Shown here: piece by piece, positions 18,703-28,700 of the stretch
How positions within the stretch are numbered: position 1 is the stretch's first letter
How the letters are laid out: each line of letters opens with the position of its first letter
NCBI RefSeq assembly: GCF_023100945.1
Contig: NZ_CP064689.1
Location: 6,368,001-6,432,000 of the forward strand
Direction: 5' to 3'
Length of the DNA: 64,000 bases
DNA from: Bradyrhizobium sp. 200
Lineage (GTDB): Bacteria; Pseudomonadota; Alphaproteobacteria; Rhizobiales; Xanthobacteraceae
Notes under the pieces: generated by a model
The model's input: the letters and a program-made list of their open reading frames with translations, nothing else
Told to the model about the DNA's origin: nothing
Database searches by the model: none
Program-made: the position numbers and the translations under genes

Positions 18703-19185
18703 TCAAGCCGCCGCGCGCTGCTGGAGCTTTCCCTCGATATAGACGCTGACGATCGTGTCATCGGCGGGATAATGCTCGGGCGCGACCGCCGTGATCTGGG
18801 CCTGAATGCACTTCCACGCGCAGTTCTCGAACAGGTAGGTGTCGGTATAAGTGGTCATGCCGGTCACTTCATTGCCATCGCGGCGCCGCGTGCATTTGTT
18901 GGTGGAACGCACCAGCGCAACGTCGCCGATGACGGTAATGAGTTCATCACGGACGTCCCAGTACACGACGACCTCTGGATCGAAGGCGGTCGCCCAGTAT
19001 TTCAGATAGGTCGCGCGATCCCACCGCTGGCCCGTGGGCCAGATGCTGATGAAGGCTGGATGCAGAATGGCGTCGTGCGACGCCACGTCGTTGGTCACGA
19101 AATTATGGATGAAGCGGGCGTTCAGCGCACGCAATTCGTTCATCGTCTCGGTCGATTGATCGCGCGAAGCAGGTTGCATTTGCAT
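18703..19185 (-). CDS. SnoaL/NTF2-like protein 2
   Basis: A 160-residue protein with the SnoaL/DUF4440 pattern: MNELRALNARFIHNFVTNDV helix at about residues 15-34, HPAFISIWPTGQRWDRATYL near 42-61, and TDTYLFENCAWKCIQAQITA near 118-137. It is probably a small cytosolic enzyme or binding protein of unknown reaction. It starts 15 bp after the end of the XRE regulator gene on the same strand and may be cotranscribed with it. Confidence 0.8.
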   Translation of the reverse strand: MQMQPASRDQSTETMNELRALNARFIHNFVTNDVASHDAILHPAFISIWPTGQRWDRATYLKYWATAFDPEVVVYWDVRDELITVIGDVALVRSTNKCTRRRDGNEVTGMTTYTDTYLFENCAWKCIQAQITAVAPEHYPADDTIVSVYIEGKLQQRAAA

Positions 19186-19200
19186 CTCCTTCAGGTTTCA

Positions 19201-20025
19201 TCAGAGTGCGAGTTGTCGCGCTTTCTCGGCGGTCGCATCATCCGCCGGGAAAAAGCATTCGATCTTTATCTGTTGCAGCGCGGCGTCCATCGGCATCGCC
19301 AGCGTCGTAAAGGTGGAGAAAAAGGCGAGACGATAGTCGCCCTTGGCAAGGTGCATCGTCATGACAGGCGCGGACGCCGACACTTGCTGCGGAAGCCGCC
19401 ATTCAGCCGACAACCCGGGATAGGCCATGATCTCGCCGAGCAGTTGCGCCGCGGCCCGGCTGCCTTGCGCGACGTCGCGATGAAGGATCTGGATCAACTG
19501 GCCGGCGAACTCATCCCAGTTCACGATGAACTGCCGCAGCCCCTTTGGATGGAAGACGACGTGCATGGCATTATCGGCAAGCCCGGCCTCCATCTCGTAT
19601 GAATCGCGAAACGGTTTCAGCAGGCGCGCCGAACCCTGGTTGCGCATGCGGACGTCCCAGCGGCCGTCGACGACAATCCCTGGATACGGCTCCTGCTGGC
19701 GCAGGATGAAATCCAGCGCCTGCCGCACCGGCTGCAGATTATCGGCGGCCAGCCCCTTGTCGCCGTAGGGCGGGACGAAGCCCGCCGCAACGTGCAGGGC
19801 ATTCCTTTCCTCGAGCGGCAGGTCGAGCGCGCTGCAGAGCAGTTGCACCATCTCGCGGCTCGGTTGCGACCGCCCGGTTTCCAGAAAACACAGATGTTTG
19901 GCGGAGACATTTGCATCAACCGCCAGTTCGATCTGGGTCAGGCGGCGCACGTTTCTCCAGTGCTTCAGCAAGCTGCTGAAATGCCCGGCCGGGATAATTT
20001 GCGCATTCTGGTTTGGCGCATCCAT
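19201..20025 (-). CDS. XRE regulator with MmyB-like ligand domain
   Basis: A 274-residue regulator. The N-terminal helix-turn-helix (about residues 14-70) has LLKHWRNVRRLTQIELAVDA and VSAKHLCFLETGRSQPSREM. The C-terminal MmyB-like domain includes YPGIVVDGRWDVRMRNQGSA and is thought to bind small ligands in this family. I chose the ATG at 20025 (MDAPNQN) because the open frame upstream has no domain sequence. It is divergent from SnoaL-like gene 3 with an operator-like repeat in the gap. Confidence 0.9.
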   Translation of the reverse strand: MDAPNQNAQIIPAGHFSSLLKHWRNVRRLTQIELAVDANVSAKHLCFLETGRSQPSREMVQLLCSALDLPLEERNALHVAAGFVPPYGDKGLAADNLQPVRQALDFILRQQEPYPGIVVDGRWDVRMRNQGSARLLKPFRDSYEMEAGLADNAMHVVFHPKGLRQFIVNWDEFAGQLIQILHRDVAQGSRAAAQLLGEIMAYPGLSAEWRLPQQVSASAPVMTMHLAKGDYRLAFFSTFTTLAMPMDAALQQIKIECFFPADDATAEKARQLAL

Positions 20026-20059
20026 GCCGGGCAATCTAGCCCATGGCGGCGGAAGGGCA

Positions 20060-20077
20060 ATTACCTCGGATGTAAGT
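20060..20077. promoter_or_regulatory. Inverted repeat in the XRE/SnoaL divergent gap
   Basis: ATTAC-CTCGGAT-GTAAGT: the arms TTAC and GTAA are symmetric around a 7 bp centre, with one more partly matching pair outside. It lies 34 bp upstream of the XRE start and is a plausible site for that regulator. Confidence 0.4.
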
Positions 20078-20164
20078 GACGACCCGTCCTTTTCCTGCAA
20101 GAGTTGAGCAGGCAGTGCGCGATGAGCATTCAATCGCGGAGAAATCGGGATCGGCGAGACGCAG

Positions 20165-20539
20165 ATGGATAGCAATATGATTACGAAGGTCGTCACACAG
20201 TACATGGCGGCGTGGAACGAGGCGGACGATACGGCGAGAGGCGCCTTGCTCGAGCAATGCTGGAGCGAGCGCGGCGTCTATCTCGATCCGAACGTGTTGC
20301 TGGCCGGGCGTGACGCGCTGGCGACGAAGATCGGCGAGGTGCAGGCCACCCGACCCGGCGCGCGGCTCGAGTTCATGAGCGGCATCGATGTGCATCACCA
20401 TGTGGTCCGCTTCCTCTGGCGCCTGGTGCGCGCGGATGGAACCTGCGGCGACACGTCGATCGATTTTGGCGAGGTCGGTCCCGACGGCCGGCTGGTCAGG
20501 ATCGTCGGCTTCTTCGGCCCGCCCCCTGCGGTCCCGTGA
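20165..20539 (+). CDS. SnoaL/NTF2-like protein 3
   Basis: A 124-residue protein with the SnoaL-like layout: TQYMAAWNEADDTARGALLE at about residues 11-30, LLEQCWSERGVYLDPN, then LAGRDALATKIGEVQ and a final strand LVRIVGFFGPP. It may be a small enzyme or binding protein with unknown ligand. It is divergent from the XRE/MmyB regulator and is a natural target for it. This is the third member of the fold within 4.2 kb. Confidence 0.8.
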   Translation: MDSNMITKVVTQYMAAWNEADDTARGALLEQCWSERGVYLDPNVLLAGRDALATKIGEVQATRPGARLEFMSGIDVHHHVVRFLWRLVRADGTCGDTSIDFGEVGPDGRLVRIVGFFGPPPAVP

Positions 20540-20628
20540 ATTGCCCGGGTTTAATTTCAGCCTGGCTTTCGCAGTTGCCCACTGCCGCCCCTCATGTCAT
20601 GACGCCCAGGGAGTAACAGGGGCGTAAC

Positions 20629-21915
20629 ATGACCGTACTCATCGCCGGCGGCGGCATCGGCGGGCTGACGCTGGCGCTCAGCCTGCATCAGATCGGCATT
20701 CCCGCCAAAGTCTTTGAAAGCGTGCCCGAGCTGCGGCCACTCGGCGTCGGCATCAACGTGCTGCCGCATGCGGTGCGCGAGTTGATCGAGCTCGGCCTGC
20801 ACGACAAGCTCGATGCGGCCGCCGTCCGCACCAGGGAGCTCGCGTATTTCTCCAAGCACGGCAAGCCGATCTGGAGCGAGCCGCGCGGTATCGAGGCCGG
20901 TTACAAATGGCCGCAATTCTCGATCCATCGCGGCACGCTGCAGCAGATCCTGCTCGATGCCGCGATCGAGCGGCTGGGAAAAGAAAACATTCTCACCAGC
21001 CATCACCTCTCCGGCTGGACCGAGACCGAGAACGGCGTGCGCGCCGAATTCATCGACAAGGCAACCGGCAAATCGAAAGGTGCTCACGAGGGCACGCTGT
21101 TGATCGCCGCCGACGGCATCCATTCGGCGGTTCGCGAAAAGCTCTATCCGGGCGAAGGTCCGCCGATCTGGAACGGGCGCATCCTGTGGCGCGGCATTAC
21201 CGACAGCGACGCCTTCCTGTCCGGCCGCACCATGATCATGGCCGGCCACGAGATTCTGAAATTCGTTTGCTATCCGATTTCGAAAGAGGCCGACGCATCA
21301 GGCAAATTCAGGATCAACTGGGTGGCCGAGCGGCACATGCCGCCGACCTATCAGTGGCGGCGCGAGGACTATAACCGCACGGCAAAACTCGAAGAGTTCC
21401 TGCCCTGGTTCAAGGACTGGAAATTCGACTGGCTCGACGTGCCCGGCCTGATCGAGAACTGCCCGCACGCCTACGAGTATCCCCTCGTCGATCGCGATCC
21501 GATCCCGCAATGGACGTTCGGCCGCATCACGCTGATGGGGGATGCCGCGCATCCGATGTACCCGATCGGATCCAACGGTGCGTCGCAGGCGATTTTGGAC
21601 GCCCGCGTCATCGCCCGCGAAATCCTCGCGAAGGGAACGACGAACGCTGCGCTCGCAGCTTATGAAGCCGAGCGCCGGCCCGCCACGACCGATCTCGTGA
21701 TGCTCAATCGCCGCAACGGTCCCGAACAGGTAATGCAGATGGTCGAAGAGCGCGCGCCCAACGGCTACAACGTCGTCACCGACGTGCTCTCGCTGCAGGA
21801 GCTGGAAGACATCGCCGCCAACTACAAACGCGTTGCCGGCTTCCAGGTCGAGGGGCTCAACGCCAAGCCACCGATCGTCCAGATCACGCGGGAAGCGCCG
21901 CGGGCCGCGAGCTAG
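20629..21915 (+). CDS. FAD-dependent monooxygenase (salicylate hydroxylase-like)
   Basis: A 428-residue group A flavin monooxygenase. The dinucleotide-binding GGGIGGLTLALSLHQ begins at residue 6, the family DG-type segment LLIAADGIHSAVREKL is near 156-171, and the second FAD motif TLMGDAAHPMYPIGSNGASQ near 302-321. Such enzymes hydroxylate aromatic substrates with NAD(P)H and oxygen; the substrate is not evident. It follows SnoaL-like gene 3 by 89 bp and overlaps the convergent thioesterase gene by 32 bp. Confidence 0.9.
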   Translation: MTVLIAGGGIGGLTLALSLHQIGIPAKVFESVPELRPLGVGINVLPHAVRELIELGLHDKLDAAAVRTRELAYFSKHGKPIWSEPRGIEAGYKWPQFSIHRGTLQQILLDAAIERLGKENILTSHHLSGWTETENGVRAEFIDKATGKSKGAHEGTLLIAADGIHSAVREKLYPGEGPPIWNGRILWRGITDSDAFLSGRTMIMAGHEILKFVCYPISKEADASGKFRINWVAERHMPPTYQWRREDYNRTAKLEEFLPWFKDWKFDWLDVPGLIENCPHAYEYPLVDRDPIPQWTFGRITLMGDAAHPMYPIGSNGASQAILDARVIAREILAKGTTNAALAAYEAERRPATTDLVMLNRRNGPEQVMQMVEERAPNGYNVVTDVLSLQELEDIAANYKRVAGFQVEGLNAKPPIVQITREAPRAAS

Positions 21916-22336
21916 CGGAAGCGATGGCCTTCGCGGTTTCGACCAGTCGCGCGCTAGTCGTGGCGGTCGCCAGCAGCGTGCCATCTTCGGCCATCAGCCG
22001 CCCCTCCACAAAGGCGACGGTCTTGCCGAGCTGGGTGACATTGGCCTCGCCCGTGATCGGCCCGGGCCTGGCCGGCGCCAGAAAATTCACGGTCATGGTG
22101 ATGGTGGCCGTGTAGAGTTTTCCATCCGTCATGACGAACACCGCCGGCCCCATGGTGTCGTCCAGCATTGCCGAGAGAATGCCGCCCTGCACGAAGCCGG
22201 CCGGGTTGCAGAAATCCTGCTTGCCGTCGAAGCCGACGCGGATCCAGCCATCCCTCGGACGCGCGTCGAGCACGTGCCAGCCGAGCAGTTTTGAAGACGG
22301 CGGCGCGGTGAGATTATCGAGAGCGGTTGCGACCAT
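21884..22336 (-). CDS. PaaI-type hotdog thioesterase
   Basis: A 150-residue hotdog-fold protein of the PaaI group, which hydrolyse acyl- or aryl-CoA thioesters. The motif CNPAGFVQGGILSAMLDDTM at about residues 44-63 holds the expected helix with the catalytic acidic residue, and TITMTVNFLAPARPGPITGE forms the central strands. It lies next to the flavin monooxygenase, which could suggest an aromatic-CoA substrate, but nothing in the sequence proves it. Confidence 0.88.
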   Translation of the reverse strand: MVATALDNLTAPPSSKLLGWHVLDARPRDGWIRVGFDGKQDFCNPAGFVQGGILSAMLDDTMGPAVFVMTDGKLYTATITMTVNFLAPARPGPITGEANVTQLGKTVAFVEGRLMAEDGTLLATATTSARLVETAKAIASASSRPAALPA

Positions 22337-22412
22337 GGGAACCTCCGTGAGGCTCCCGGTCTAACGCAAGCCTGCTGCCAGCATAGTGTCAGCAGGCTTC
22401 GGCGCGCCGCGC

Positions 22413-23528
22413 CTAGAGGTCCAGCCCGTGCGCGATCGCCTTGCGCATCACGTTTGGCAGCGCCTCATCGGCCAGCGTCGCGACGGGCACCCAGCGCATG
22501 CCCTCCGGCGCCCGCGTGCGCGTGGCCACTTCGGCGGTGTAGATCACAAGCTCGAGCGGAAAATGCGTGAACACGTGGGTGACGACGCCCACCTTGCGAT
22601 GCCAGCGCGTCACGCCCTTGAGCGCAGGTGCCTGCTTCAGCGCCGCCTTGTCGTCCTGTCCCGCTAGCCATTCCGAGCCCGGCACTTCGGTCATGCCGCC
22701 GAGCAGGCCTTTTTCCGACCGTGTGCGGACCAGCAATTCATCGCCGCGCGTGACAATGAAAGCGGCCCCGCGGCGTAGTATCCCCGTTTTCTTCGGCGCC
22801 TTGCGTGGAAAGGTCTCCTGGTCGCCGCGTGCACGCGCCACGCAATCGTCATTCAGCGGACACAGCGCGCAGGCCGGCTTCTTCGGCGTGCAGATCGAGG
22901 AGCCAAGATCCATCAACGCCTGTGCACTGTCGCCGGCGCGAGACTTCTCGTCGCCAGCGCGGGTGGGGCCCAGCAGCGTCGACGCCAATTCCTGGATGAG
23001 CGGCTTGGCCTGCGGCAGCGGCTCTTCCACCGCGAACAGCCGCGACACCACGCGCTCGATATTGCCGTCGACCGGCATGGTTCTGATATCGAAGGCGATC
23101 GCGCCGATCGCCGCCGCCGTATAGGGGCCGATCCCCGGCAATTTGCGCAGACCTTCCTCGGTATCGGGAAACACCCCGCCATGGTCGCGCAGCACCGCAA
23201 CCGCGCAGGCATGCAGATTGCGCGCGCGCGAATAGTAGCCGAGCCCGGCCCACATCCGCAGCACGTCATCCTGCGAGGCGCGGCCGAGCGAGGCGACATC
23301 CGGCCAGCGCGCCAGAAATTTCTCGAAATACGGCCCGACCGTTTTGACGCCGGTCTGCTGCAGCATGATTTCGGACAGCCAGACCCGGTACGGATCGGCC
23401 CGCTCCCCTGCCGGCGGCCGCCATGGCAGCCGGCGGCGATGACGGTCGTACCAGTCGAGCAGCAGCGTGGGGCGCGAGGCGCCGTGTTCTGTGGCGGTCC
23501 GTTTCTTGCTGGCGGTGAGTGAGGGCAC
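22413..23528 (-). CDS. mutY: A/G-specific adenine DNA glycosylase
   Basis: MutY removes adenine mispaired with 8-oxoguanine. The 371-residue protein has SEIMLQQTGVKTV near residue 52, the helix-hairpin-helix LPGIGPYTAAAIGAIAF with the following catalytic aspartate (MPVDGNIERV), and the [4Fe-4S] ligands in CTPKKPACALCPLNDDC (C-x6-C-x2-C-x5-C). The C-terminal NUDIX-like domain for 8-oxoG recognition is present. It is divergent from the higBA module. Confidence 0.96.
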   Translation of the reverse strand: MPSLTASKKRTATEHGASRPTLLLDWYDRHRRRLPWRPPAGERADPYRVWLSEIMLQQTGVKTVGPYFEKFLARWPDVASLGRASQDDVLRMWAGLGYYSRARNLHACAVAVLRDHGGVFPDTEEGLRKLPGIGPYTAAAIGAIAFDIRTMPVDGNIERVVSRLFAVEEPLPQAKPLIQELASTLLGPTRAGDEKSRAGDSAQALMDLGSSICTPKKPACALCPLNDDCVARARGDQETFPRKAPKKTGILRRGAAFIVTRGDELLVRTRSEKGLLGGMTEVPGSEWLAGQDDKAALKQAPALKGVTRWHRKVGVVTHVFTHFPLELVIYTAEVATRTRAPEGMRWVPVATLADEALPNVMRKAIAHGLDL

Positions 23529-23573
23529 GCCTCACTTTAAAATCGGATTCGACCCATGACTAGAGTTTACAAG

Positions 23574-23594
23574 CTATAACGCAACGCGTTATAG
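23574..23594. promoter_or_regulatory. HigA operator upstream of higBA
   Basis: A perfect 21 bp palindrome: arms CTATAACGC and GCGTTATAG around AAC. It ends 6 bp before the higB start codon. HigA antitoxins bind such repeats to repress their own operon. The site is fully intact although the toxin gene is frameshifted. Confidence 0.75.
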
Positions 23595-23600
23595 TCGCGT

Positions 23601-23886
23601 ATGATTCAAAGCTTCGCCGATCCGGAAGCAGAGCGGATCTGGTCCGGCCAGCGGAGCCGACGACTACCGGCCGATATTCAAAATGTCGCGCTCCGAAAAC
23701 TTCGTCTTTTGAACCAGGCTCGGGTACTTAGCGATCTCCGCGTTCCCCCGGGCAATCGACTTGAAACCTTGAAAGCGGATCGACAAGGACAGCACTCGAT
23801 CCGGATCAACGACCAGTGGCCGTATCTGTTTCGTCTGGAATGAGGGAGGACCGACGCATGTCGAAATCGTCGACTACCACGTCTAG
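23601..23886 (+). pseudogene. higB: Frameshifted HigB-type toxin
   Basis: HigB toxins are ribosome-dependent mRNA endonucleases of the RelE/ParE fold. The reading frame is normal through SIRINDQW, then one extra C at about 23820 shifts it and gives a stop at 23843 after PYLFRLE. Reading on from 23821 in the next frame restores the lost end, RICFVWNEGGPTHVEIVDYH, with a stop at 23884-23886 that overlaps higA in the usual way. The lost part holds conserved fold and active-site residues, so the toxin is probably inactive. A sequencing error is the main alternative. Confidence 0.85.
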
Positions 23887-24178
23887 GAGCGGGTTGCTTC
23901 AAAACCCACATCCCGGCGAAATTCTGCTTGAGGAATTCCTCAAGCCGATGGGACTCAGCCAGAACGGGCTGGCGCGCGCCGTTCACGTAGCGCCGCGCCG
24001 CATCAACGAAATTGTGCTGGGCAAGCGAGACATTACCGCTGATACCGACCTTCGACTCGCGCGCTATTTCGGCCTTTCTGAAGGATTCTTCCTGGGCCTG
24101 CAGATGGACTACGATCTGATGCAGCGGCGGCGTGAGATCGACCGCGACCTGAAGACGATTCGGCCGCGCGCGGCGTGA
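23858..24178 (+). CDS. higA: HigA-type antitoxin
   Basis: A 106-residue XRE-type DNA-binding antitoxin. The helix-turn-helix lies at about residues 28-80: FLKPMGLSQNGLARAVHVAP, INEIVLGKRDITADTDLRLA, RYFGLSEGFFLGLQ. I chose the ATG at 23858 because it overlaps the ancestral higB end by 29 bp, the common order in which toxin precedes antitoxin. It probably still represses its promoter through the palindrome at 23574. The module sits between mutY and the dciA-like gene. Confidence 0.92.
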   Translation: MSKSSTTTSRSGLLQNPHPGEILLEEFLKPMGLSQNGLARAVHVAPRRINEIVLGKRDITADTDLRLARYFGLSEGFFLGLQMDYDLMQRRREIDRDLKTIRPRAA

Positions 24179-24208
24179 CCTCGAACGCCGCCGCAGATAT
24201 AAGGCCTC

Positions 24209-24688
24209 ATGTCCAAACCCGGTCCAATCTCGGCAAAACCCCTCTCCGTCCTGCTCAGCGACGTATTTTCGGACGCCTATGCCAAGCAGGGATTTGCCGC
24301 GCGCGAACTGGTCACGCGCTGGGCCGACATCGCCGGCCCCGAAATATCAGCTCATTCCGAGCCGCTGAAGATGCAATGGCCGCGGCCGGTGGAGGGGCAG
24401 CCGCAGGAACCGGCGACGCTGGTGTTGCGGGTGGAAGGCCCTGCGGCGCTGGAGATCCAGCATTCGTCCGACGTCATCCTGCAACGGGTCAACCGCTTCT
24501 TCGGCTGGAGTGCGGTCGGCCGGCTGGCACTGCGGCAGGCGCCGCTGTCGCGCCGCAATCGCCCCACGCCTTCCCGCGCGCCGGACCCGAAATCGGTAGC
24601 GAAAGTCGCCGAGACCCTATCGGCGGTGGAGGACGAGGAACTGCGCGCTGCGCTGGCGCGGCTCGGCGCCGCGATCAAGCGAAATTGA
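24209..24688 (+). CDS. DUF721/DciA-like protein
   Basis: A 159-residue protein of the DUF721 family. DciA proteins of this family recruit the replicative helicase in bacteria lacking DnaC-like loaders. The domain spans about residues 10-105: SVLLSDVFSDAYAKQGFAAR, ELVTRWADIAGPEISAHSEP, and EIQHSSDVILQRVNRFFGWS. The C-terminal tail is basic and low in complexity. It is followed by the dsbA-like and smc genes, an order common in Rhizobiales. The helicase role is inferred from the family. Confidence 0.85.
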   Translation: MSKPGPISAKPLSVLLSDVFSDAYAKQGFAARELVTRWADIAGPEISAHSEPLKMQWPRPVEGQPQEPATLVLRVEGPAALEIQHSSDVILQRVNRFFGWSAVGRLALRQAPLSRRNRPTPSRAPDPKSVAKVAETLSAVEDEELRAALARLGAAIKRN

Positions 24689-24807
24689 GCCTTTTGCGCC
24701 GCTCGCCTGGCGCAACCCGCCATTGCCACAACTGGCGTTTCAAGCTAGCGAAGGCTTCTTTTCGTACTTCTTTCGGGCGTGAACGCGCCATTCGGGAGCA
24801 GACTTTG

Positions 24808-25461
24808 ATGATCACGCGCCGCGCCTTCACCGCCGCCCTGTCGCTGACCGGGCTGACCGCCCTCGCCGGCTTCTCGCCGCTGCGGCTGATCACGGACGCG
24901 ATGGCGCAGGGCGCCGCCGACGTCGCCAAGCCGCAATCCTTGCCGGACATGGCGCTTGGACCGGCCAATGCCACCGTCACCATCACCGAATACGCCTCGA
25001 TGACCTGCCCGCATTGCGCGGCGTTCACCGAGAAGGTGTTTCCGAAGATCAAGTCGGAATTCATCGACACCGGCAAGATCCGCTTCGTGTTCCGTGAATT
25101 CCCGCTCGATATCAAGGCCGCCGCCGGCTCCATGCTGGCGCGCTGCATCGCCAAGGACGACGCCCCGAAATATTTCGCCGTCATCGATCTGTTGTTCAAA
25201 CAGCAGAACGACTGGGTGGTGAAGAACACCACGGAAACGCTGATCCGGATCGGCAAGCAGGCCGGCCTCACCCAGACGCAGGTCGAGGATTGCCTGAAGG
25301 ACCAGGCGCTGCTCGACAAGATCGCGGCCGACCAGAAATTCGCCTCGGAAGTGCTGAAGGTGCAGTCGACGCCGACCTTCTTCATCAATGGCGAAATGCT
25401 CAAGGGCGAGCAGAGCTTCGAAGAGTTCTCAAAGCGCATCAATGCGATGCTGAAGAGCTGA
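24808..25461 (+). CDS. Exported DsbA-family thiol-disulfide protein
   Basis: A 217-residue thioredoxin-fold protein with a CPHC redox motif in EYASMTCPHCAAFTEKVFP at about residues 56-74. The N-terminus (MMITRRAFTAALSLTG) has a twin-arginine-like start, then a hydrophobic stretch and AMAQ, so it is exported and likely acts on periplasmic disulfides. The cis-proline segment STPTFFINGEMLKGEQ is present near 190. I chose the ATG at 24808; a TTG at 24805 is possible. It belongs to the dciA-like/dsbA/smc group. Confidence 0.92.
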   Translation: MITRRAFTAALSLTGLTALAGFSPLRLITDAMAQGAADVAKPQSLPDMALGPANATVTITEYASMTCPHCAAFTEKVFPKIKSEFIDTGKIRFVFREFPLDIKAAAGSMLARCIAKDDAPKYFAVIDLLFKQQNDWVVKNTTETLIRIGKQAGLTQTQVEDCLKDQALLDKIAADQKFASEVLKVQSTPTFFINGEMLKGEQSFEEFSKRINAMLKS

Positions 25462-25700
25462 TTCGCTGCGTCAGATTTATATCCGGCCATAAGTCCAGCA
25501 AAAGGCTCGACAAAAGCGCCCCAAAAAGGCTCTCTAAAACTCTTGGGAAAAGCCCCGCGGGGCCGTTGCCCTCCGGCCCCAGCATCGCCATTGTCGCGCT
25601 CCAGAAGAGCCGCAATCGGCGACTCATCCACACCGACATTGCCTTCTATGGTACTGTCACGGCAGGGAGATTCGCGCCCGGCCAACAGAGATTTGTGTTC

Positions 25701-28700
25701 ATGAAACTCACGCGCCTTCGCCTCCATGGTTTCAAGTCGTTCGTTGAAGCCACTGATTTCATGATTGAACCCGGCCTCACCGGCGTGGTCGGGCCGAACG
25801 GCTGCGGCAAATCAAATCTGGTCGAGGCGCTGCGCTGGGCGATGGGCGAAACCTCGCACAAATCGCTGCGCGCCGCCGACATGGATGCGGTGATCTTTGC
25901 CGGTTCCGGCAACCGTCCGGCGCGCAACCACGCCGAAGTTACCATGACGATCGACAATGCCGATCGCACGGCGCCGGCCGCCGTCAATGACAGCCAGGTG
26001 CTGGAAATCTCCCGCCGCATCGAGCGCGAGGCGGGCTCGGTCTATCGCATCAACGGCCGCGATGTCCGCGCCCGCGACGTGCAGATCCTGTTTGCCGATG
26101 CCGCCACCGGCGCGCGTTCGCCGGCGCTGGTTCACCAGGGCAAGATCGGCGAGATCATTCAGGCGAAACCCGAACAGCGCCGCCGCGTGCTGGAAGATGC
26201 CGCCGGCGTCGCCGGACTGCATGCGCGCCGCCACGAAGCCGAGCTGCGGCTGAAGGCGGCCGAAACCAACCTCACCCGCGTCGAGGACGTGATCGGGCAA
26301 CTCTCCGGCCAGATGGAGGGGTTGAAGAAGCAGGCCCGTCAGGCCATTCGCTTCCGCGAGGTCGCCGCCAAGGTGCGCAAGGCCGAGGCCACGCTGTTCC
26401 ATCTGCGCTGGCTCGAGGCCAATGCCGACGTGGCGGAAGCCGGGCACACCCACGACATCAACGTGCGCGAAATGGCCGAGCGCACCCGCGAGCAGGCCGA
26501 GGCCGCCCGCATCCAGGCGATCCGCGCCTCCGAACTGCCTGCGCTGCGCGAAGGCGAAGCCCGCGCCGCGGCCGGACTGCAGCGCCTCACCAATGCGCGC
26601 GAACAGCTCGACCGCGAGGAAGAGCGCGCCAAGGAGCGCGTCGCCGAACTCGACCGGCGGCTGACGCAGTTCGCCGCCGACATCGCGCGCGAACAGCAGC
26701 AGACCTCCGATGCCGAAGTGGCGCTGCAGCGGCTCGACACCGAAGACGCCGAGTTAAAGGAAGAGATCAGGTCGCGCGTCGAAAAGCGCTCCGGCGTTGA
26801 TGAACGTGTTTCTGAAGCGGAAGCGACGCTTTCCGCCGCCGAGCGCATGTTCGGCGAGCTAACCACCGCGCTCGCCGACCTCACCGCCAAGCGCAACCAG
26901 TTAGAGGCCGGCGTGCGCACCCATCGCGACCGGCTGGCCCGGCTCGATCAGGAAATCGCCAGCGTCCAGGCCGACGAGCAGAAGCTCAGCGACGAGACCG
27001 GCAATCTCGGCGACATCGACGCGCTCGCCGCGGCCATGGAGACCGCGCAGGAAACGCTGGCGGTATCCGAAGCCGCTGCCCAGGCCAGCGAGACCGGCCA
27101 TGTTGCCGCGCGACAGAAGCTCGAAGCCTCCCGCGGCCCGCTTACCGAGGCCGAAAAGCGCGTGCAGCGGCTCGAGACCGAAGCGCGTACCATTTCAAAG
27201 CTCGTCAACGGCGAGACCAAGAATCTGTGGCCGCCGATCATCGACGGCGTCACCGTCACCAAGGGTTATGAGAAGGCGCTTGGCGCCGTGCTCGGCGACG
27301 ATCTTGATGCGCCCGTCGATCCCTCGGCGCCGATGCGCTGGACCCATGCCGGTGCGAGCTTCGACGATCCGGCCCTGCCTGATGGTATCGAGGCCCTCGC
27401 CGCCCACGTGGAGGCGCCGTCCGAACTGGCGCGCCGCCTCGCGCAGATCGGCGTCGTGCCGAAGGAGCGCGGCGCGGAACTGGTGTCGCAATTGAAAACC
27501 GGCCAGCGGCTGGTGTCGCTGGAAGGCGATGTCTGGCGCTGGGACGGTTTTGTCACAGCCGCGCATGCGCCGACCGGCGCTGCGCGGCGTCTCGCCGAAC
27601 GTGCGCGTCTGGTCGATATCGAGCATGAGCTGGAGCAGGCCCGCGCCGACGCCACCGCCAAACGGCAGGCGCTGGAAGACGCCGAGGCCGAACTGAAGGC
27701 GGCCTCTGCCGCCGAGTCCGCCGCCCGCGAAGCCTGGCGGGCCGCGCAGCGCGAAGCCGACGCGGCGCGCGAGCGCCATGCCGCGACCGAACGCGAGATC
27801 AATCGCCACGCCGCGCGCAAATCCGCGCTGACCGAAGCCCATACCCGTCTCGCCGCCGACCGCAGCGAGGCCGAGGCGGCGCATGAGAGCGCCAACGCCG
27901 CGCTGGCCGAGTTGCCGCCGACCCTCGACACCGAGACGAGGCTTGCTACCGTTCGCAGCGAGATTGACACCCACCGCCGCTTTGCCGCGCAAGTGCGGGC
28001 CGAAGCCCAGGCGCTGGCGCGCGAGGCCGAACTGGCTGACAAGCGCGTGCAGGCGATAACGGCCGAACGCGCCGACTGGCAGAACCGCAGGCAAAGCTCG
28101 GCCTCCCAGGTCGCCACCGTCGAAGCGCGCATCACCGAGGTGACAGCCGAGCGCGCCGAGCTTGAGAACGCGCCGGCGCTGTTCGCCGAAAAGCGCCGCG
28201 CGCTGATCAACGAAATCGAGTCCGCCGAAAGCGCCCGCCGCGTCGCCGCCGACGCGCTGGCCGCCGCCGAAAGCCTGATGGCGGAAACCGACCGCGCGGC
28301 CAAGGCCTCGCTCGAAGCGCTGTCCTCTGCCCGCGAGGCCTGCGCCCGCGCCGAGGAACGCATGGAAGGCACCAAGCGCCGGCTTTCCGACATCGAGCGC
28401 GAAATCCACGACATGCTCGAAGTCGAGCCGCATGCGGTGGCGGCGCTCGCCGAGATCGAGCCGGGCGCAGAACTGCCGCCGCTGGGCGAGATCGAGGAAA
28501 ACCTCGAAAAGCTGCGCCGCGACCGCGAACGTCTCGGCGCCGTCAATCTGCGCGCCGAAGAAGAACTCCGCGAGGTGGAAACCCAGCACACTGCGCTGAC
28601 CACCGAACGCGACGATCTCGTCGAAGCCATCAAGCGGCTGCGCCAGGGCATCCAGAGTCTCAACAAGGAGGCCCGCGAGCGGCTGCTGACCTCGTTCGAG

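Noticed and set aside
23811..23843. Programmed ribosomal frameshift in higB
   Set aside because: The bases GTGGCCGTATC do not form a known slippery site and there is no downstream stimulator; a mutation or an assembly error is simpler.
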